A DNA stretch of 64,000 nucleotides from Firmicutes bacterium ASF500 (GCA_000492175.2 CP097573.1:2108001-2172000); one strand, 5' to 3'; numbered from the stretch's first letter, positions 28,139 through 36,473 are shown. Made by a program: numbers and translations. The notes: generated from the sequence alone by a model not told the origin.

Positions 28139-29986
28139 TCACAGGTGGAGCAGACGGGCAATTTTGTCCCCCTTGGGCATCAGGGACAGGTCGTCCCGGG
28201 AGATGGCCCGCAGGGCGATTACCAGGCCGAAGTAGACAGCCATCGCCACGCCGATGGCCCCCATCACAGAGATAACGCTGCCGGTGCGGCTGAGGACCGC
28301 CTCCGTCTCCCCCTCGGGGACCGAGCTGAGCACCCTGGAGGCCAGACCGTACACCGCCCAGGCCGCCGCGCCCATCGCGGCGGAGGCGATCATGGGCTTG
28401 AGGAAGACATCCAGATAGCGGGGGTGGCGGGGAACCGCCCGGGCGATTATAATCAGGTCCAGCAGCAGGCACAGCCCAAAGCACAGAATGTTGCCCAAGG
28501 GCGCGCCGTAGATGCCCACCTGGGGCATAGCCACCGCGTTGTAATTGGCAAAAATCTTCACCACGCCGCCGCCCACCATCACCAGGATGGGGACGTTGAC
28601 AAAGCCATAGGCCTGGATGATGGAGTTGCACACCAGCATCAGGCACACAAAGACGGCGGCCACCCCCAGGGCGGACAGCAGAGGCCCGGCCAGCTCGGCT
28701 TCCAGCTTGGGGTAGAGCAGCCGGATAATGGGCTCGCCCAGGACAAGCAGGCCCACGCCCATGGGGCAGGCCAGCAGCGCGGTGATCCGCAGGGAGGACC
28801 CGGCCACCCGGGAGGCTCCCCGCTTGTCCCGGCGGGCCAGCGCCCCGGAGACAGCGGGAATCACCGAAGCGGTGATGGCCGTCATCAGGGAGGCGGGCAG
28901 GTTGTAGATGTTCAGCGCGCCGTAGTAGTTGCCATAGAGGGTCCGGCTCAGAGACTCCAGGGTAGCGTGGAGCTCCTGGGCCGCGGACTGGGCCACCTGA
29001 GCGGCCAGCTCCTGATCCACCTGGGCACTGAGGGCCGCCATGGTGGCGGGGGCCCCGGCCAGGGTCTCCTTCCAGGCGTTCAGGGCGCTCTCCAGGGGGG
29101 CGAAGTCCACGAAGTTGACATACATCGTCCAGCTGTCCGGGTTCTCCAGCAGCACCCGCTGGAGCTGGCCCTGGACCAGGGAGGCGTCGATCACGTTGAC
29201 GATGCCCACCATGGAGGAGCTGAGGGTAATGGGAATCGCGATGCGCAGAATGTCCCGGATGATGGTCCCCGTGCTGTCGGGAATGTCCCGGGTCCGGCGG
29301 GAATCCTCCGACCGGGTCATCAGGAAGCTCACCGTCATATACACCAAGGCCACCATGGTGCCCACCGTCACGCCGGTGATAGCTCCGGCGGCGGCGATCT
29401 CCGGGGGGCGCTCCAGCTTGCTGATGAGCCACCAGGCCAAGGGCAGGCCGATGGCCAGCTTGCAGGCCGCCTCGATGATCTGAGACACCGAGGTGGGTGT
29501 CATGTTCATATGTCCCTGGCTGTAACCCCGGAGGGCGGCCAGACAGCCCACGCACACCACCGCCGGGGCCAGGGCCTTGATGCCGTGGACGGCCTTGGTG
29601 TCGTGCATCATGCCGGCCAGCCAGTCGGCCTTGAAATACATGATGATGAAGGAGACGGCCCCCAGAATCAGGAACATACCCATAGCCAGCTGGAAGGTGC
29701 GCCGCACCTGATTGCGCCGGCCCTGGGCGTTGGCCTCGCTCACCAGCTTGGACAGCGCCACCGGAAGCCCGGCGGTGGAGATGGTGAGCAGGACCACGTA
29801 GATATTATAGGCGTTGGCGAAGTCGGTATTCCCCTGGGCCCCGATGACGTTGGTCAGGGGGATCTTGTAGAACATACCGATCAGCTTGACGATCAGGATG
29901 CCCGCCGCCAGGATCGCCGCCCCGCCGAAAAAGGTATTTTGTTTTTGTCCGCCGCTCCGGCGGGAGGGCGCGTCATATCGGGCCAT
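28139..29986 (-). CDS. SpoVB-like polysaccharide flippase (MOP superfamily)
   Basis: A 615-residue polytopic membrane protein of the SpoVB/MurJ/Wzx-like branch of the MOP superfamily, with about 14 segments. The start of segment 1 (TFFGGAAILAAGILIVKLIGM) and GLPVALSKLVSEANAQGR are typical for SpoVB-type proteins. Compared with usual members it has a hydrophilic insert of about 80 residues near position 285-365 (starting LENPDSWTMY). SpoVB relatives move lipid-linked intermediates for spore cortex or cell wall. AAGGAGG precedes the ATG. It follows mtaD by 41 bp. Confidence 0.88.
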   Translation of the reverse strand: MARYDAPSRRSGGQKQNTFFGGAAILAAGILIVKLIGMFYKIPLTNVIGAQGNTDFANAYNIYVVLLTISTAGLPVALSKLVSEANAQGRRNQVRRTFQLAMGMFLILGAVSFIIMYFKADWLAGMMHDTKAVHGIKALAPAVVCVGCLAALRGYSQGHMNMTPTSVSQIIEAACKLAIGLPLAWWLISKLERPPEIAAAGAITGVTVGTMVALVYMTVSFLMTRSEDSRRTRDIPDSTGTIIRDILRIAIPITLSSSMVGIVNVIDASLVQGQLQRVLLENPDSWTMYVNFVDFAPLESALNAWKETLAGAPATMAALSAQVDQELAAQVAQSAAQELHATLESLSRTLYGNYYGALNIYNLPASLMTAITASVIPAVSGALARRDKRGASRVAGSSLRITALLACPMGVGLLVLGEPIIRLLYPKLEAELAGPLLSALGVAAVFVCLMLVCNSIIQAYGFVNVPILVMVGGGVVKIFANYNAVAMPQVGIYGAPLGNILCFGLCLLLDLIIIARAVPRHPRYLDVFLKPMIASAAMGAAAWAVYGLASRVLSSVPEGETEAVLSRTGSVISVMGAIGVAMAVYFGLVIALRAISRDDLSLMPKGDKIARLLHL

Positions 29987-30027
29987 AGGCAGCCTCCTTG
30001 ATCTGTTCCGCCGCTGGCGGAAGGGCG

Positions 30028-31329
30028 TTAACCAAAAATCTTGGGCAGGGCATAGTCCTTCACCTCGGCCCGGATTTTTTCCAGGTCCAAAGTGAGGAAT
30101 GTCCCATTCTCATATATGATTTTTCCCCGGGCCATATTCATGACCACATTGCTACCATAGGCGGAGAACACCAGGTTTTCCGCCGGGTCGTGGCAGGGGA
30201 TCAGGTTGGGGGCGGTGAAATCCACCAGAATCAGGTCGGCTATTTTGCCAGGGGCGATGACGCCGGTGTCCCGGCGCAGGGCCTTAGCCCCGTTGACGGT
30301 AGCCATAGCCAGGGCCTGGGGGGCGGTCACGGCCATGGGGTCGCAGCCCACGCCGTTGTGGAGGATGGCGGCCAGCTTCATGTCGGCGAACAGGTCGGTG
30401 CTGTTGTGGGAGCTGACACCGTCGGTGCCCAGGGCGATGTTCACCCCCGCCCTGCTCAGGACGGGCACACGGGCCACGCCGGAGCCCAGCTTCAGGTTAG
30501 AGTAGGGGTTATGGATGGCGGTGATCCCCTTCCGGGCCATAATCTCCATGTCCTCGTCGTTTACCCAGACGCAGTGAGCCGCCTGGCCCCCCTGCTCCCA
30601 CACGCCGTACTGGTCGAAGAGGGCGATGGGGGTCTTGCCGTACTTCTCCAGGCACTTCTCATGCTCCGACCGGGTCTCTGAGATGTGGACGTGCATCCCC
30701 AGATCGAACCGCTGGCCGTAGTCGGCCACCCACTGCCACAGAGGGGGGCAGGAGGTGTACTCCGCGTGGATTGAGGCGTCGATCAGGATTTGCCCGTCCT
30801 CCGCCCCGTGCCAGCTCTTCCGAAGCTCCTCGGTAACCTGACAGTCGCCGCACTTCTCCGGGGAGAAGTCCTCCGGGGCGCCAAAGTAGACCACGCCGCA
30901 GGACAGGTTGGCCGAGATGCCGGCCTTCACCACCTCCTGGGCGATGACGCCGGTGCGCATATACATATCGGCGATGCAGGTCACGCCGGAGGAGATCATC
31001 TCCGCCAGCCCCAGCTGAGTGGCGGCGGCGATGGACCGGTCGTCCCACCGGCTCTCAGCGGGGAAAATATACTCATTGAGCCAGGTGTGCAGGTCACAGC
31101 CCCCGCCGTAGCCCCGCATCAGCACCATGGGGATATGGGTGTGGGCGTTGACGAGGCCGGGCATCATCACTTTCCCGGTGCAGTCCACCACCCGGTCGAA
31201 GTCCCCGGCGGGGCGCTGGGTCCCCACCGAGGCGATCTTCATGCCCTCCACCACCACAAAGGCGTCCTTGAGGACCGGGCTGGCCGGGTCCATGGTCACG
31301 GCGGTGACATTGGTAAATAAGGTCTTCAT
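30028..31329 (-). CDS. mtaD: 5-methylthioadenosine/S-adenosylhomocysteine deaminase-like amidohydrolase
   Basis: A 433-residue metal-dependent amidohydrolase. Metal ligands are visible in PGLVNAHTHIPMVLMRG (near residue 60), the later His of HVHISET, and the catalytic region LGTDGVSSHNSTDLF. The family deaminates MTA, SAH or 5'-deoxyadenosine. ATG at 31329 lies 6 nt from GAGGAGG. An upstream in-frame start at 31368 lacks this. It sits between a zinc-ribbon gene and the flippase gene. The exact substrate is not fixed by sequence. Confidence 0.88.
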   Translation of the reverse strand: MKTLFTNVTAVTMDPASPVLKDAFVVVEGMKIASVGTQRPAGDFDRVVDCTGKVMMPGLVNAHTHIPMVLMRGYGGGCDLHTWLNEYIFPAESRWDDRSIAAATQLGLAEMISSGVTCIADMYMRTGVIAQEVVKAGISANLSCGVVYFGAPEDFSPEKCGDCQVTEELRKSWHGAEDGQILIDASIHAEYTSCPPLWQWVADYGQRFDLGMHVHISETRSEHEKCLEKYGKTPIALFDQYGVWEQGGQAAHCVWVNDEDMEIMARKGITAIHNPYSNLKLGSGVARVPVLSRAGVNIALGTDGVSSHNSTDLFADMKLAAILHNGVGCDPMAVTAPQALAMATVNGAKALRRDTGVIAPGKIADLILVDFTAPNLIPCHDPAENLVFSAYGSNVVMNMARGKIIYENGTFLTLDLEKIRAEVKDYALPKIFG

Positions 31330-31340
31330 TCTGTTCCTCC

Positions 31341-31733
31341 TCACAGTCTTTCGCCGCAGGAGCGGCAAAATTTATCGTTTTTCCCGCAGGGCTCACCGCA
31401 GACGGGACAGGCCTGGCTCTGCTTCAGGTCGGCAATGCGGCTTTTCAGCTCGGCGATCCGGCCCGCCTTCTCGTCCGCCTGATTCAGCAGAGCGGTGACC
31501 GCGCTGCTCTCCGGGGCCTGGCCCTGGTGGGTGTCCACCATCACCTGGCCCAGCTGGCGCAGAACGTCGTTATACTCCCCGTTCAGGTCGAAGAGCTGAA
31601 CGTTCAGCTTGGCCACGTCCACCATCTGCCCCGCCCTCCGGCCCGCGGCCCGGGCTCCGTCCGCGGCGGCGTCGGCGGCGTAGTTGGCCGCACCCTTTAC
31701 CTGCTCCAATAGCGCCCTTACCTTTTCATCCAT
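31341..31733 (-). CDS. Zinc-ribbon protein with coiled coil
   Basis: A 130-residue protein. The first 40 residues are Ala-rich and helical, the middle (about 75-107) is a predicted coiled coil, and the C-terminus is a zinc ribbon (CPVCGEPCGKNDKFCRSCG). Proteins of this shape are common in Clostridia and their function is unknown. A good minus-strand promoter lies at 31770-31798. It is 11 bp upstream of mtaD and probably co-transcribed with it. Confidence 0.75.
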   Translation of the reverse strand: MDEKVRALLEQVKGAANYAADAAADGARAAGRRAGQMVDVAKLNVQLFDLNGEYNDVLRQLGQVMVDTHQGQAPESSAVTALLNQADEKAGRIAELKSRIADLKQSQACPVCGEPCGKNDKFCRSCGERL

Positions 31734-31769
31734 ACCGATACTCCTCCAATTTAAAAATTGACTGTGTGT

Positions 31770-31798
31770 ATTCTACACCAAACAGCCTGGGATTGCAA
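31770..31798 (-). promoter_or_regulatory. Promoter of the zinc-ribbon/mtaD transcript
   Basis: -35 TTGCAA (31793-31798) and -10 TAGAAT (31770-31775) are spaced 17 bp apart on the minus strand. Confidence 0.55.
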
Positions 31799-31872
31799 AC
31801 CATTTCGTTCCTTTCCGGACGCGCAGGCCTCGACAAAATCACCCAGAGCCCTCCAAAATTCCAGCAAAATAA

Positions 31873-31914
31873 AAAACGTTCCGTATTTTTACTCAGTAAA
31901 ATACAAAACGTTTA
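31873..31914 (-). terminator. Terminator of the small gene at 31930-32199
   Basis: A long stem: AAACGTT and GTATTTT pair with AAAATAC and AACGTTT across a short internal loop. On the minus strand it is followed by TTTTTTATTTTG. The A-rich left flank makes it likely to work in both directions. Confidence 0.8.
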
Positions 31915-31929
31915 TAGTTTGGCGCAAGA

Positions 31930-32199
31930 TTATGTCCGCTCCACGTCCTTCGTTTTCTTGTAGAGAATTAAAGCCATCAGCATATAGTCCCTGTCCAGCT
32001 CCGCCTTCTGGCTCCAAGTCTGTTCCTCCTCCGCCGTCATGACCTTCCCTGAATTGATTAAATCCAGAAAATCATGGCGGTACAAAATCCATAAGACAAC
32101 ATTTCTCTGGGCCTTTGGCAAATCCTTTAGGCAGTTGAACATATCCAGTCCACATCTGAGCTCTTCAATGCTGAAAATCTTTTTTTCTGGCTTGTCCAT
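31930..32199 (-). CDS. Hypothetical small acidic protein
   Basis: An 89-residue soluble protein (MDKPEKKIFSIEELRCGLDM at the start). The ATG at 32199 follows GGGAGGG at 5 nt, so the longer open frame to 32349 is not needed. It is divergent from an XRE regulator gene and shares with it a region of palindromic operators, suggesting that the regulator controls it. I do not recognise a family. No membrane segment. Own terminator. Confidence 0.7.
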   Translation of the reverse strand: MDKPEKKIFSIEELRCGLDMFNCLKDLPKAQRNVVLWILYRHDFLDLINSGKVMTAEEEQTWSQKAELDRDYMLMALILYKKTKDVERT

Positions 32200-32215
32200 A
32201 ATTCCCTCCCGCTTT

Positions 32216-32282
32216 GGAATGTATTCATTCCAATCATAGCACATGCTATGTCTTAAAATCAAGACCGGAATGTATAGATTCC
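32216..32282. promoter_or_regulatory. Operator cluster between divergent small gene and XRE gene
   Basis: Two matching interrupted palindromes, GGAATGTATTCATTCC (32216-32231) and GGAATGTATAGATTCC (32267-32282), are 51 bp apart. A third, unrelated palindrome ATAGCACATGCTAT (32236-32249) lies between them. Candidate binding sites for the adjacent regulator. Confidence 0.6.
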
Positions 32283-32548
32283 AAAAAGAGGGGGGATTTT
32301 TTCTGGCGCAGAAAATAAAGCAGGTCGGGGACCTGTCTATTGGCGGCAATCTCCAGCAGCTTCGAAAAAACGCCGGTCTTTCTCAAGAGGCAGTCGCGGC
32401 CAGATTACAGCTGGCGGGGCTGGATGTAAGCCGTGAAACTTTATCCCAAATCGAGCGCGGGTGCTATAATGTAAGAGTGAGCGTACTGCGGGCATTGAAA
32501 GACATGTACGCGGTCGAATCCTACGATGACTTCTTTTCGGACATCTAG
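32270..32548 (+). CDS. XRE-family transcriptional regulator
   Basis: Up to 92 residues. The core is a lambda-repressor-type helix-turn-helix: IGGNLQQLRKNAGLSQEAVA, then LDVSRETLSQIERGCYNVRV. The start is uncertain: ATG 32270 lies inside the second operator, and a GGGGGG stretch at 32290 would better suit a non-ATG start near 32303. The product is a small DNA-binding protein alone. Placement suggests autorepression and control of the divergent gene. Confidence 0.75.
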   Translation: MYRFQKEGGFFLAQKIKQVGDLSIGGNLQQLRKNAGLSQEAVAARLQLAGLDVSRETLSQIERGCYNVRVSVLRALKDMYAVESYDDFFSDI

Positions 32549-32550
32549 TA

Positions 32551-32788
32551 GTGAGCTTCTTGTTCCTGGAGGCTCCCTCTCTGAGGGAACCTTGTCCTGC
32601 GGGGGACGTAGGGTGTAGGGCGCGACGACCTCGGCGCGCCGTCTCCCGAGGGCACCCGCTCTCCGTGGACGGCGGGCCGGGTCGTCCCGCCCTACAGAGG
32701 GCTCAGAACCCTCGTTTGCTCCGCACATTTCGCCTGCGGCGGGGACGCAGGGCACGCATTCTTCGTGGACGGCGAGCTTTATGACAAA
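32551..32788. other. Non-coding stretch with palindromic repeat
   Basis: No convincing gene lies between the XRE gene and the next terminator. The left arm of the repeat at 32614-32696 (TGTAGGGCGCGACGAC, then CGGCGCGCCG) is the same as the inner arm of the MITEs at 34668 and 46600, while the outer parts differ. Confidence 0.6.
32614..32696. repeat. Palindromic repeat, TGTAGGG...CCCTACA family
   Basis: An 83-bp imperfect inverted repeat with terminal TGTAGGG and CCCTACA. Its left arm shares about 26 bp with the MITE-like elements at 34703 and 46635. No target duplication is recognised. Confidence 0.65.
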
Positions 32789-32789
32789 A

Positions 32790-32825
32790 CAACGGATGGC
32801 CGAATTACCGGCCATCCGTTGCTTT
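32790..32825 (-). terminator. Terminator of the sigma/anti-sigma operon
   Basis: A 12-bp perfect stem (AACGGATGGCCG with CGGCCATCCGTT, 6-nt loop) lies about 35 bp after the anti-sigma stop. It is followed by GTTTTGTC on the minus strand. Confidence 0.7.
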
Positions 32826-32853
32826 TGTGGGGCTGTCGCTCAAAGGCTGGAAA

Positions 32854-34041
32854 TCACTCGACGGCGACGGGGATTTTCGCCTCGCCGTAGCGGATGTAAT
32901 CCACCTGGGTCAGGTCCAGGGGCTGCTCAAAAACGATGTAGTTCTCAAACACGCCGGTGGGCTCGCCAGTGAGGGGCAGTTCGATCTCGCCTCTTTCGAT
33001 ATAGCGGGCAAGCTGCTCATCATACTCGGTGCTCTCCGCGTAGAATACCGACCCATCCTTCAGCACGATCTCCAGCGTACCCAGCTGCGCTCCCACGCGG
33101 TCGTTCTCCGGCATGGTGCTGTCCACCCGGTAGGACAGGCTCAGGGGCGACAGGGTCATCGCCTGGAGGGTGTTGGTGTAGTCCAGCAGATCATGGTGCC
33201 AGGTAAGGCCCTCCACGGGCAGCGCCGCTGTCTGAGACTGGAAGTTCAGGCCTATGTCAAAGGTGAAGGTCCCGGTAAAAATGGGGGTGTAGTTCTTGCC
33301 CGGGTCCTGAATCCACAGGCCGTAGATGGTAAGGACCTTGGAAACCCCGTCGTTGAGGGTGATCCCATTCTCGCTGAGGTTGGCAAACTGTACCACGAAC
33401 TCCTTGATGTTGTCGTTGGGGTCGCTGTCGGGCAGGGGACGGAAGTCAAGCTGGTAGCCGAAAGCGTACTCGGGATAGGCCCCCTGGGCGGGCTCCAAGG
33501 TAAGGTCGTTGGCCGCCTCGTCGCCAAAGAGCTGATAGCAGGCCTCGTCCCGCTCCCAATCCAAGTCGGGCAGAACGGTCCCCTCCGGGGCCTCCACCCG
33601 CAGGCGCAGGTAGTAGATGTTCTCATCGGCCAGGGCGGCGATGGGGGTGATGGTGGCCCCGTTATCGGTGACGGCGGCGGGGATAGAGCCGTCCTGCGCC
33701 TCAAAGGACTGGACCAGCTGGCCGATGGCGTCCAGCTGTCCCTGGGAAAGGGCGTCCTTCTCCTGGGAGAAGACGTTTCCAAAGAGCTCCCCTCCCCCCA
33801 GTATGCGGCCCGCCGCCAGGGCGGACACGGAGAAGGCGGCGATCACGGCGGCGGCAATCAGCAGGCGCATGGGCCGCCTCCCGGCCCGGGCCTTGGTCTT
33901 GGGCTGATCGTTGTGTTCGGTATTCATAATGTGATTCATAGTAATCTCCTTTATTCTTGATGGGCAATAGGGGGGACCCCCGCCCAATTCCATGTCCTCT
34001 GCCAGGTATCCGTCCAGCAGGTCCGAAATATTACGCTTCAC
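32854..34041 (-). CDS. Putative membrane anti-sigma factor (DUF4179-like)
   Basis: A 395-residue protein with a short cytoplasmic N-terminus (about 1-58), one membrane segment (about 59-78, LLIAAAVIAAFSVSALAAG) and a large extracytoplasmic domain of about 310 residues. Genes with this layout directly behind an ECF sigma gene usually encode its anti-sigma factor. It begins with GTG 9 nt after GGAGGGG and overlaps the sigma gene by 11 nt, implying coupled synthesis. The stimulus is unknown. The N-terminus starting KRNISDLLDGYL fits a sigma-binding helix. Confidence 0.75.
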   Translation of the reverse strand: MKRNISDLLDGYLAEDMELGGGPPYCPSRIKEITMNHIMNTEHNDQPKTKARAGRRPMRLLIAAAVIAAFSVSALAAGRILGGGELFGNVFSQEKDALSQGQLDAIGQLVQSFEAQDGSIPAAVTDNGATITPIAALADENIYYLRLRVEAPEGTVLPDLDWERDEACYQLFGDEAANDLTLEPAQGAYPEYAFGYQLDFRPLPDSDPNDNIKEFVVQFANLSENGITLNDGVSKVLTIYGLWIQDPGKNYTPIFTGTFTFDIGLNFQSQTAALPVEGLTWHHDLLDYTNTLQAMTLSPLSLSYRVDSTMPENDRVGAQLGTLEIVLKDGSVFYAESTEYDEQLARYIERGEIELPLTGEPTGVFENYIVFEQPLDLTQVDYIRYGEAKIPVAVE

Positions 34042-34582
34042 GGAGAAACCCCTCCCTTGTCAAAATGTCCTTCAGCTTGGTCCGGCCCCGCCGGAGCCTG
34101 GTCTTTATGGTGGATTGGTTGAGATCCATCTGCCGGGAAATTTCCGGGACTGTCTGCGCGTAGTAGTAGTGCCGCAGGAATATCTCCCGGTCCTGGTCTG
34201 GCAGGGCGTCCACCGCCTGCCGGACCAGCTGCCGCTCCACTGTCCGCTCATAGTGCTCGGAGGGATCCCCCGGACCGGGGATCTCCAAGGCGTCCTCCTC
34301 CAGAGGCAGGTCCCGGCCCATCCGGCGCAGGCGGTTTTTGGCCCTGTTCCGGGCCACCGCCCCCAGCCAGGCCTTGACCGTGCCTGGCCGCAGGTCGTCC
34401 CGCTGACGCCACGCGGCCAGGAACACGTCGGAGACCACCTCCTCCCCGTCCTCGGCCGACATGGAGCTGCGCAGGATATTCCACACCACTGCGGAGACAT
34501 AGGGGATATACCGCTCCATCAGGGCCTCCAGCCCGGCGGGGTCGCCGGCCCAGAGCTTTTGCAACATTGTGTCTTCCCGCAT
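34031..34582 (-). CDS. ECF-type RNA polymerase sigma factor
   Basis: A 183-residue sigma-70 family protein with region 2 (about 20-90: EALMERYIPYVSAVVWNILR, then DVFLAAWRQRDDL) and region 4 (about 125-178, with IFLRHYYYAQTVPEISRQMD and a helix-turn-helix). Sigma region 3 is absent, as in ECF factors. ATG at 34582 lies 7 nt after GGAG. An overlapping anti-sigma gene follows. The upstream region has a perfect cre-like palindrome and a GAAACC box. Confidence 0.88.
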   Translation of the reverse strand: MREDTMLQKLWAGDPAGLEALMERYIPYVSAVVWNILRSSMSAEDGEEVVSDVFLAAWRQRDDLRPGTVKAWLGAVARNRAKNRLRRMGRDLPLEEDALEIPGPGDPSEHYERTVERQLVRQAVDALPDQDREIFLRHYYYAQTVPEISRQMDLNQSTIKTRLRRGRTKLKDILTREGFLREA

Positions 34583-34604
34583 AACTGAAACTCCTCAACT
34601 GAAC

Positions 34605-34652
34605 TGAAAGCGCTTTCACCTATCATATCACACCTCGCGGCCCTTTGGTTTC
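34605..34652 (-). promoter_or_regulatory. Sigma gene promoter region with cre-like palindrome
   Basis: TGAAAGCGCTTTCA (34605-34618) is a perfect 14-bp palindrome fitting the catabolite-responsive element consensus. Upstream on the minus strand are TATGAT (34622-34627) and GAAACC (34647-34652), the latter like an ECF -35 box that could allow autoregulation. The palindrome would lie in the early transcribed region, a repressing position. Confidence 0.5.
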
Positions 34653-34667
34653 ACCGGCGGGCGAAAA

Positions 34668-34799
34668 CAGAGAAATCAAGTTTGAGAAAATAATTACGCA
34701 TTTGTAGGGCGCGACGACCCGGCGCGCCGCCGATGGGCAGGTTTTGCAAGCGGCGCGCCGGGGTCGTCGCGCCCTACAGACGCAAAATTGATTTCCCTG
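34668..34799. repeat. MITE-like element, 132 bp (copy 1)
   Basis: Terminal inverted repeats start CAGAGAAATCAAGTTTG and, on the other strand, CAGGGAAATCAATTTTG. An inner palindrome runs from TGTAGGGCGCGACGAC (34703) to CCCTACA (34778). It has the same 132-bp length and structure as the copy at 46600-46731. Flanks GGGCGAAAA and GGGTAAAAA match at 7 of 9 positions, a decayed target duplication. It lies between the sigma gene and pncB. Confidence 0.8.
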
Positions 34800-34817
34800 G
34801 GGTAAAAAGAATTTTCC

Positions 34818-34845
34818 TTGCTTTTTTCCCGGGCGTGAGTATAAT
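34818..34845 (+). promoter_or_regulatory. pncB promoter
   Basis: -35 TTGCTT (34818-34823), 16-bp spacer, -10 TATAAT (34840-34845), about 50 bp upstream of the pncB start. Confidence 0.65.
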
Positions 34846-34897
34846 AAACTCAAACGAGGGGGCGCCCGCCGCCCCTGACGCAAGGAGGCTTTCCCCG

Positions 34898-36346
34898 ATG
34901 AAAGCGAAAACAAACCTGACCATGCTGTGCGACTTCTATGAGCTGACCATGGCCAACGGCTATTTCCAGACCGGTTTGCAGGATCGCATCTGCTACTTTG
35001 ACATGTTCTACCGCTCCGTCCCGGACAAGGGGGGCTTCGCCATCGCGGCGGGGCTGGCCCAGGTGGTGGAATACATCCAGGAGCTCCGCTTCGACGAGGA
35101 GGATATCAGCTATCTGCGGACCAAGGACTGCTTCAGCGAGGAATTTTTGAACTTTTTACGGAACTTCCAGTTCACCGGCGACATCTGGGCCGTCCCCGAG
35201 GGCACCCCGGTCTTCCCCAACGAGCCGATTCTGACCGTCCGGGCCCCCGCCATTCAGGCCCAGTTTGTGGAGACCTTTATTCTGCTCACCCTGAACCATC
35301 AGAGCCTCATTGCCACCAAATCCAACCGCATTGTCCGGGCCGCCGAGGGCCGTCCGGTGGCTGAGTTCGGCTCCCGCCGGGCTCAGGGGGCGGACGGCGC
35401 CCTGCTGGGGGCTCGGGCCAGCTACATCGCCGGTTGCTCCGCCACCGCCTGCACCATGGCCGACCAGCGGTACGGCTCCCCCGCTACCGGCACCATGGCC
35501 CACTCCTGGGTCCAGATGTTCCCCGACGAATACACCGCCTTCAAGACCTACTGCCAGCTCTACCCCAACAACGCCACCCTGCTGGTGGACACCTACAACG
35601 TGCTGAGGTCCGGCGTGCCCAACGCCATCAAGGCCTTTCAGGAGGTCCTCCTCCCCCAGGGCATCACCAAGTGCGCCATCCGGCTGGACAGCGGCGATTT
35701 GACCTACCTGTCCCAGAAGGCCCGGGAGCTGCTGGACGCGGCGGGGCTGACCGAGTGCAAGATCGTGGCTTCCAACGCCCTGGACGAGTACATCATCCGG
35801 GACCTGGTGCGCCAGGGGGCCCGTATCGACTCCTTCGGCGTGGGCGAGCGGCTCATCACCTCCCGCAGCGAGCCGGTGTTCGGCGGCGTGTACAAGCTGG
35901 CCGCCATCGAGGACGACGGCGGGACCATCATCCCCAAGATCAAAATCAGCGAAAACCCCGCCAAGATCACCACCCCCCATTTCAAAAAAATCTACCGCAT
36001 CTTCTCCCAGGACACCGGCAAGGCGGAGGCCGACCTGATCTGCCTCCACGACGAGGAGATCGACTTCACCCAGCCCCTGGAGCTCTTCGATCCGGACGCC
36101 ACCTGGAAGCGGAAGGTATACACCGGCATCGAGGCCCGGGAGCTGATGGTCCCCATCTTCCAAAACGGCGAGCTGGTCTATCAGGTCCCCGACCTCCAGT
36201 CCAGCCGGGCCTACTGCCAGCGCCAGGTGGACGCCCTCTGGGACGAGGTCAAGCGGTTCGAAAACCCCCACAACTACTACGTGGACCTGTCCCAGAAGCT
36301 GTGGGACATCAAGCAGTCCCTGCTGAACAGCCACGAGGTGAAGTAA
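34898..36346 (+). CDS. pncB: Nicotinate phosphoribosyltransferase
   Basis: A 482-residue enzyme that makes nicotinate mononucleotide from nicotinate and PRPP in NAD salvage. Family features: LCDFYELTMANGYFQTG at the N-terminus, VAEFGSRRAQGADGALLGAR near residue 155, GTMAHSWVQMFPDE (catalytic His) and the phosphate-binding IDSFGVGERLITS. ATG at 34898 lies 8 nt from AAGGAGG. It has its own promoter; the next plus-strand promoter starts right after its stop. Full length and intact. Confidence 0.95.
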   Translation: MKAKTNLTMLCDFYELTMANGYFQTGLQDRICYFDMFYRSVPDKGGFAIAAGLAQVVEYIQELRFDEEDISYLRTKDCFSEEFLNFLRNFQFTGDIWAVPEGTPVFPNEPILTVRAPAIQAQFVETFILLTLNHQSLIATKSNRIVRAAEGRPVAEFGSRRAQGADGALLGARASYIAGCSATACTMADQRYGSPATGTMAHSWVQMFPDEYTAFKTYCQLYPNNATLLVDTYNVLRSGVPNAIKAFQEVLLPQGITKCAIRLDSGDLTYLSQKARELLDAAGLTECKIVASNALDEYIIRDLVRQGARIDSFGVGERLITSRSEPVFGGVYKLAAIEDDGGTIIPKIKISENPAKITTPHFKKIYRIFSQDTGKAEADLICLHDEEIDFTQPLELFDPDATWKRKVYTGIEARELMVPIFQNGELVYQVPDLQSSRAYCQRQVDALWDEVKRFENPHNYYVDLSQKLWDIKQSLLNSHEVK

Positions 36347-36355
36347 ATTTCCCCC

Positions 36356-36384
36356 TTGACTTTCGGGCTGTGCTGTGGTACAAT
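36356..36384 (+). promoter_or_regulatory. Strong promoter of a putative antisense RNA
   Basis: -35 TTGACT (36356-36361), exactly 17 bp, -10 TACAAT (36379-36384). No plus-strand reading frame follows. The transcript would run towards the 3' end of the peptide gene at 36474. Confidence 0.7.
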
Positions 36385-36390
36385 CAATTT

Positions 36391-36466
36391 ATCCCTAGTG
36401 AGTATGTAGACCGCTCATAGGTATTCACAAAAAGAAACCCCGGAGAGAGTGGCTCTCCGGGGTTTC
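36391..36466 (+). ncRNA. Putative antitoxin RNA, convergent with the peptide mRNA
   Basis: Predicted from the promoter at 36356-36384 (start near 36391) to the hairpin 36435-36465. It has no open frame with a ribosome binding site. It would overlap the 3' untranslated region of the peptide mRNA, and the peptide coding region as well if termination leaks. This is the layout of TxpA/RatA and BsrG/SR4 type I systems. Ends are inferred, not seen. Confidence 0.45.
36435..36465 (-). terminator. Terminator of the peptide gene, shared with the convergent RNA
   Basis: A 13-bp perfect stem (AAACCCCGGAGAG with CTCTCCGGGGTTT, 5-nt loop). On the minus strand it is followed by CTTTTTG. On the plus strand the T-run is short. 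Confidence 0.8.
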
Positions 36467-36473
36467 GCTATGG

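Noticed and set aside
28145..30001. 618-codon plus-strand frame opposite the flippase gene
   Set aside because: Its composition (Gly/His/Gln-rich, no hydrophobic core) is that of an antisense shadow of the membrane protein gene.
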